Assembly: GCA_022640795.1 (NCBI GenBank)
Contig: JALCCK010000003.1
Span: 17,061-81,060 of the forward strand
Length of the DNA: 64,000 bases
Reading direction: 5' to 3'
Source of the DNA: Treponema sp.
Lineage (GTDB): Bacteria > Spirochaetota > Spirochaetia > Treponematales > Treponemataceae
Shown here: piece after piece, positions 63,271-64,000 of the stretch
Layout: every line of letters begins with the position of its first letter
Position numbering within the stretch: position 1 is the first letter of the stretch
Program-made: the position numbers and the translations under genes
The notes under the pieces: generated by a model
Databases searched by the model: none
Told to the model about the DNA's origin: nothing
The model's input: only the letters and a program-made list of their open reading frames with translations

Positions 63271-63888
63271 TTATACGGTACCCAGCCCTGAAAGAACAGC
63301 AGTCAGTTCTTTTTCATCTTTAAACTGATGCACTGTGATTCCCAAAGAAGCTGCTGCTTCGCAATTCTCTTTTCGATCATCAACGAAAAAAGCAGCAGCT
63401 GGTGCAACGTTTTCGGACTGTAAAATTATTTTCCAGAATCGGACATTCGGTTTAGACACACCCATCTGGTGAGATGCATAAACCTGATCAAAAACCGCAT
63501 AATCACCCCTGCTTAAATGACTGTCATAGTGGCTTTCAATGGTATTCGTACCACAAACAACTCTGTTATGATCCCGTAAACGTCGTACAATATCATATAC
63601 CGGTTCATTGCGTTCCGGATGAAAAAGCATCCTCCACCAATCAGTCTCAGTATGCCGGCCGGAACGGATAGAAAATTCATGCCAGAATTGCTGCGCTGTA
63701 ATTTTACCATTGCTCAAAAGCGATAATAAATCGGAAGAAGCTGCGCTTTCAGACACAGACAGATCACCGGCAGGACAGCCGCAATACTTCAAAAAATCTT
63801 CATTCGTAATACCAAGTACCCCTGCTATATCACGATGAATAGCAGCGCTCGTAGTCAAAACACCGCCCATATCAAAAATAAAAAGCAT
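63271..63888 (-). CDS. HAD-IA hydrolase (YihX/haloacid dehalogenase-like)
   Basis: 205 aa. FIFDMGGVLTT (motif I with Gly for the usual Asp-Gly-Thr), a Thr in VCGTNTIESH, a Lys in SHQMGVSKPNVRFW and FFVDDRKENCEAAASLG (motif IV). Likely a sugar-phosphate or nucleotide phosphatase. It lies just downstream of the 5S rRNA on the same strand, 34 bases after its 3' end; read-through from the rRNA operon is possible only if the U-rich 3' end is not a full terminator. Confidence 0.85.
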   Translation of the reverse strand: MLFIFDMGGVLTTSAAIHRDIAGVLGITNEDFLKYCGCPAGDLSVSESAASSDLLSLLSNGKITAQQFWHEFSIRSGRHTETDWWRMLFHPERNEPVYDIVRRLRDHNRVVCGTNTIESHYDSHLSRGDYAVFDQVYASHQMGVSKPNVRFWKIILQSENVAPAAAFFVDDRKENCEAAASLGITVHQFKDEKELTAVLSGLGTV

Positions 63889-63922
63889 TCTTTATTCCTA
63901 TATCAATTTAAAAAAAGAAAAA

Positions 63923-64000
63923 GCCTGGCAGCTACCTACTTTCCCGTCGAAAAACAGTATCATCGGCGTAAGAGAGCTTGACTTCCGTGTTCGGAATGGG
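63923..64000 (-). rRNA. 5S ribosomal RNA, 3' part (5' end beyond window)
   Basis: The minus strand reads CCCATTCCGAACACGGAAGT (the conserved loop B/C region of 5S rRNA), then ends ...AGGTAGCTGCCAGGC at 63923, followed by a T-rich tail that probably terminates the rRNA transcript. About 78 bases are visible. The 16S and 23S genes would lie to the right, outside the window. Confidence 0.93.

Noticed and set aside
1..64000. CRISPR arrays, insertion sequences, prophage, tRNA genes
   Set aside because: No regularly spaced direct repeats, transposase, integrase or phage structural genes, and no tRNA cloverleaf other than the tRNA-like part of tmRNA, were found on reading both strands.

Overview
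The window reads as chromosome of a Treponema-like spirochaete. The reasons are the content and order of genes (TPR and coiled-coil envelope proteins, RsbU/STAS/RsbW-type partner switching, a NusG paralogue heading a cap5D/spsC-like sugar operon followed by xanthine-dehydrogenase-like subunits, NeuB, a very long signal peptidase I), the moderate-to-low GC, and the dense packing with frequent 4-14 base gene overlaps. The species cannot be named from the sequence alone. No prophage, insertion sequence or CRISPR array was seen.

Layout. 1-1652 (-): two TPR/coiled-coil envelope proteins. 1869-4926 (+): TPR protein with an Mrr-like C-terminus, metallophosphoesterase, ParB-like protein. 5010-7591 (+): GAF-SpoIIE phosphatase, STAS antagonist and HATPase kinase. 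7695-14078: UvrD helicase, MutT-like Nudix, HD-GYP c-di-GMP phosphodiesterase with a structured leader, ArsC, flavodoxin, DUF763. 14209-16332: chemoreceptor. 16369-21260: sugar ABC operon behind a strong promoter and two palindromic operators. 21295-22110 (-): ArsC-like pseudogene and tmRNA. 22272-26018: GH30 glycosidase, SPOR protein, small exported protein.

26169-32896 (+) is the most unusual block: six tightly overlapping genes (LoaP-like NusG paralogue, nucleotide-sugar dehydratase, DegT aminotransferase, and three proteins related to the large, iron-sulfur and FAD subunits of xanthine dehydrogenase). The large subunit has lost the three hallmark motifs of the molybdenum site. 32900-37052 (-): yebC-ruvC-ruvA-ruvB-queA. 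37256-38383: NeuB-type sialic-acid-like synthase. 38458-41453: a second partner-switching set (two SpoIIE-type phosphatases around an HATPase paralogous to that at 7040). 41489-46742: coaX, hisS, and a set of lipoprotein, membrane and Nudix genes. 46823-52437: secA and an ECF transporter. 52493-63888: signal peptidase I, Hpt protein, TatD, a 72-aa protein, MiaA, a RlmI-like methyltransferase, MtnA, an SDR, a MATE exporter, an alpha/beta hydrolase and two HAD phosphatases. 63923-64000 (-) is the 3' end of a 5S rRNA, so an rRNA operon lies beyond the right edge.

A recurrent regulatory theme is that many genes have no Shine-Dalgarno sequence and instead carry a -10-like hexamer ending 6-8 bases before the ATG, which predicts leaderless mRNAs. 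Other genes in the window have ordinary AGGAG-type ribosome binding sites.
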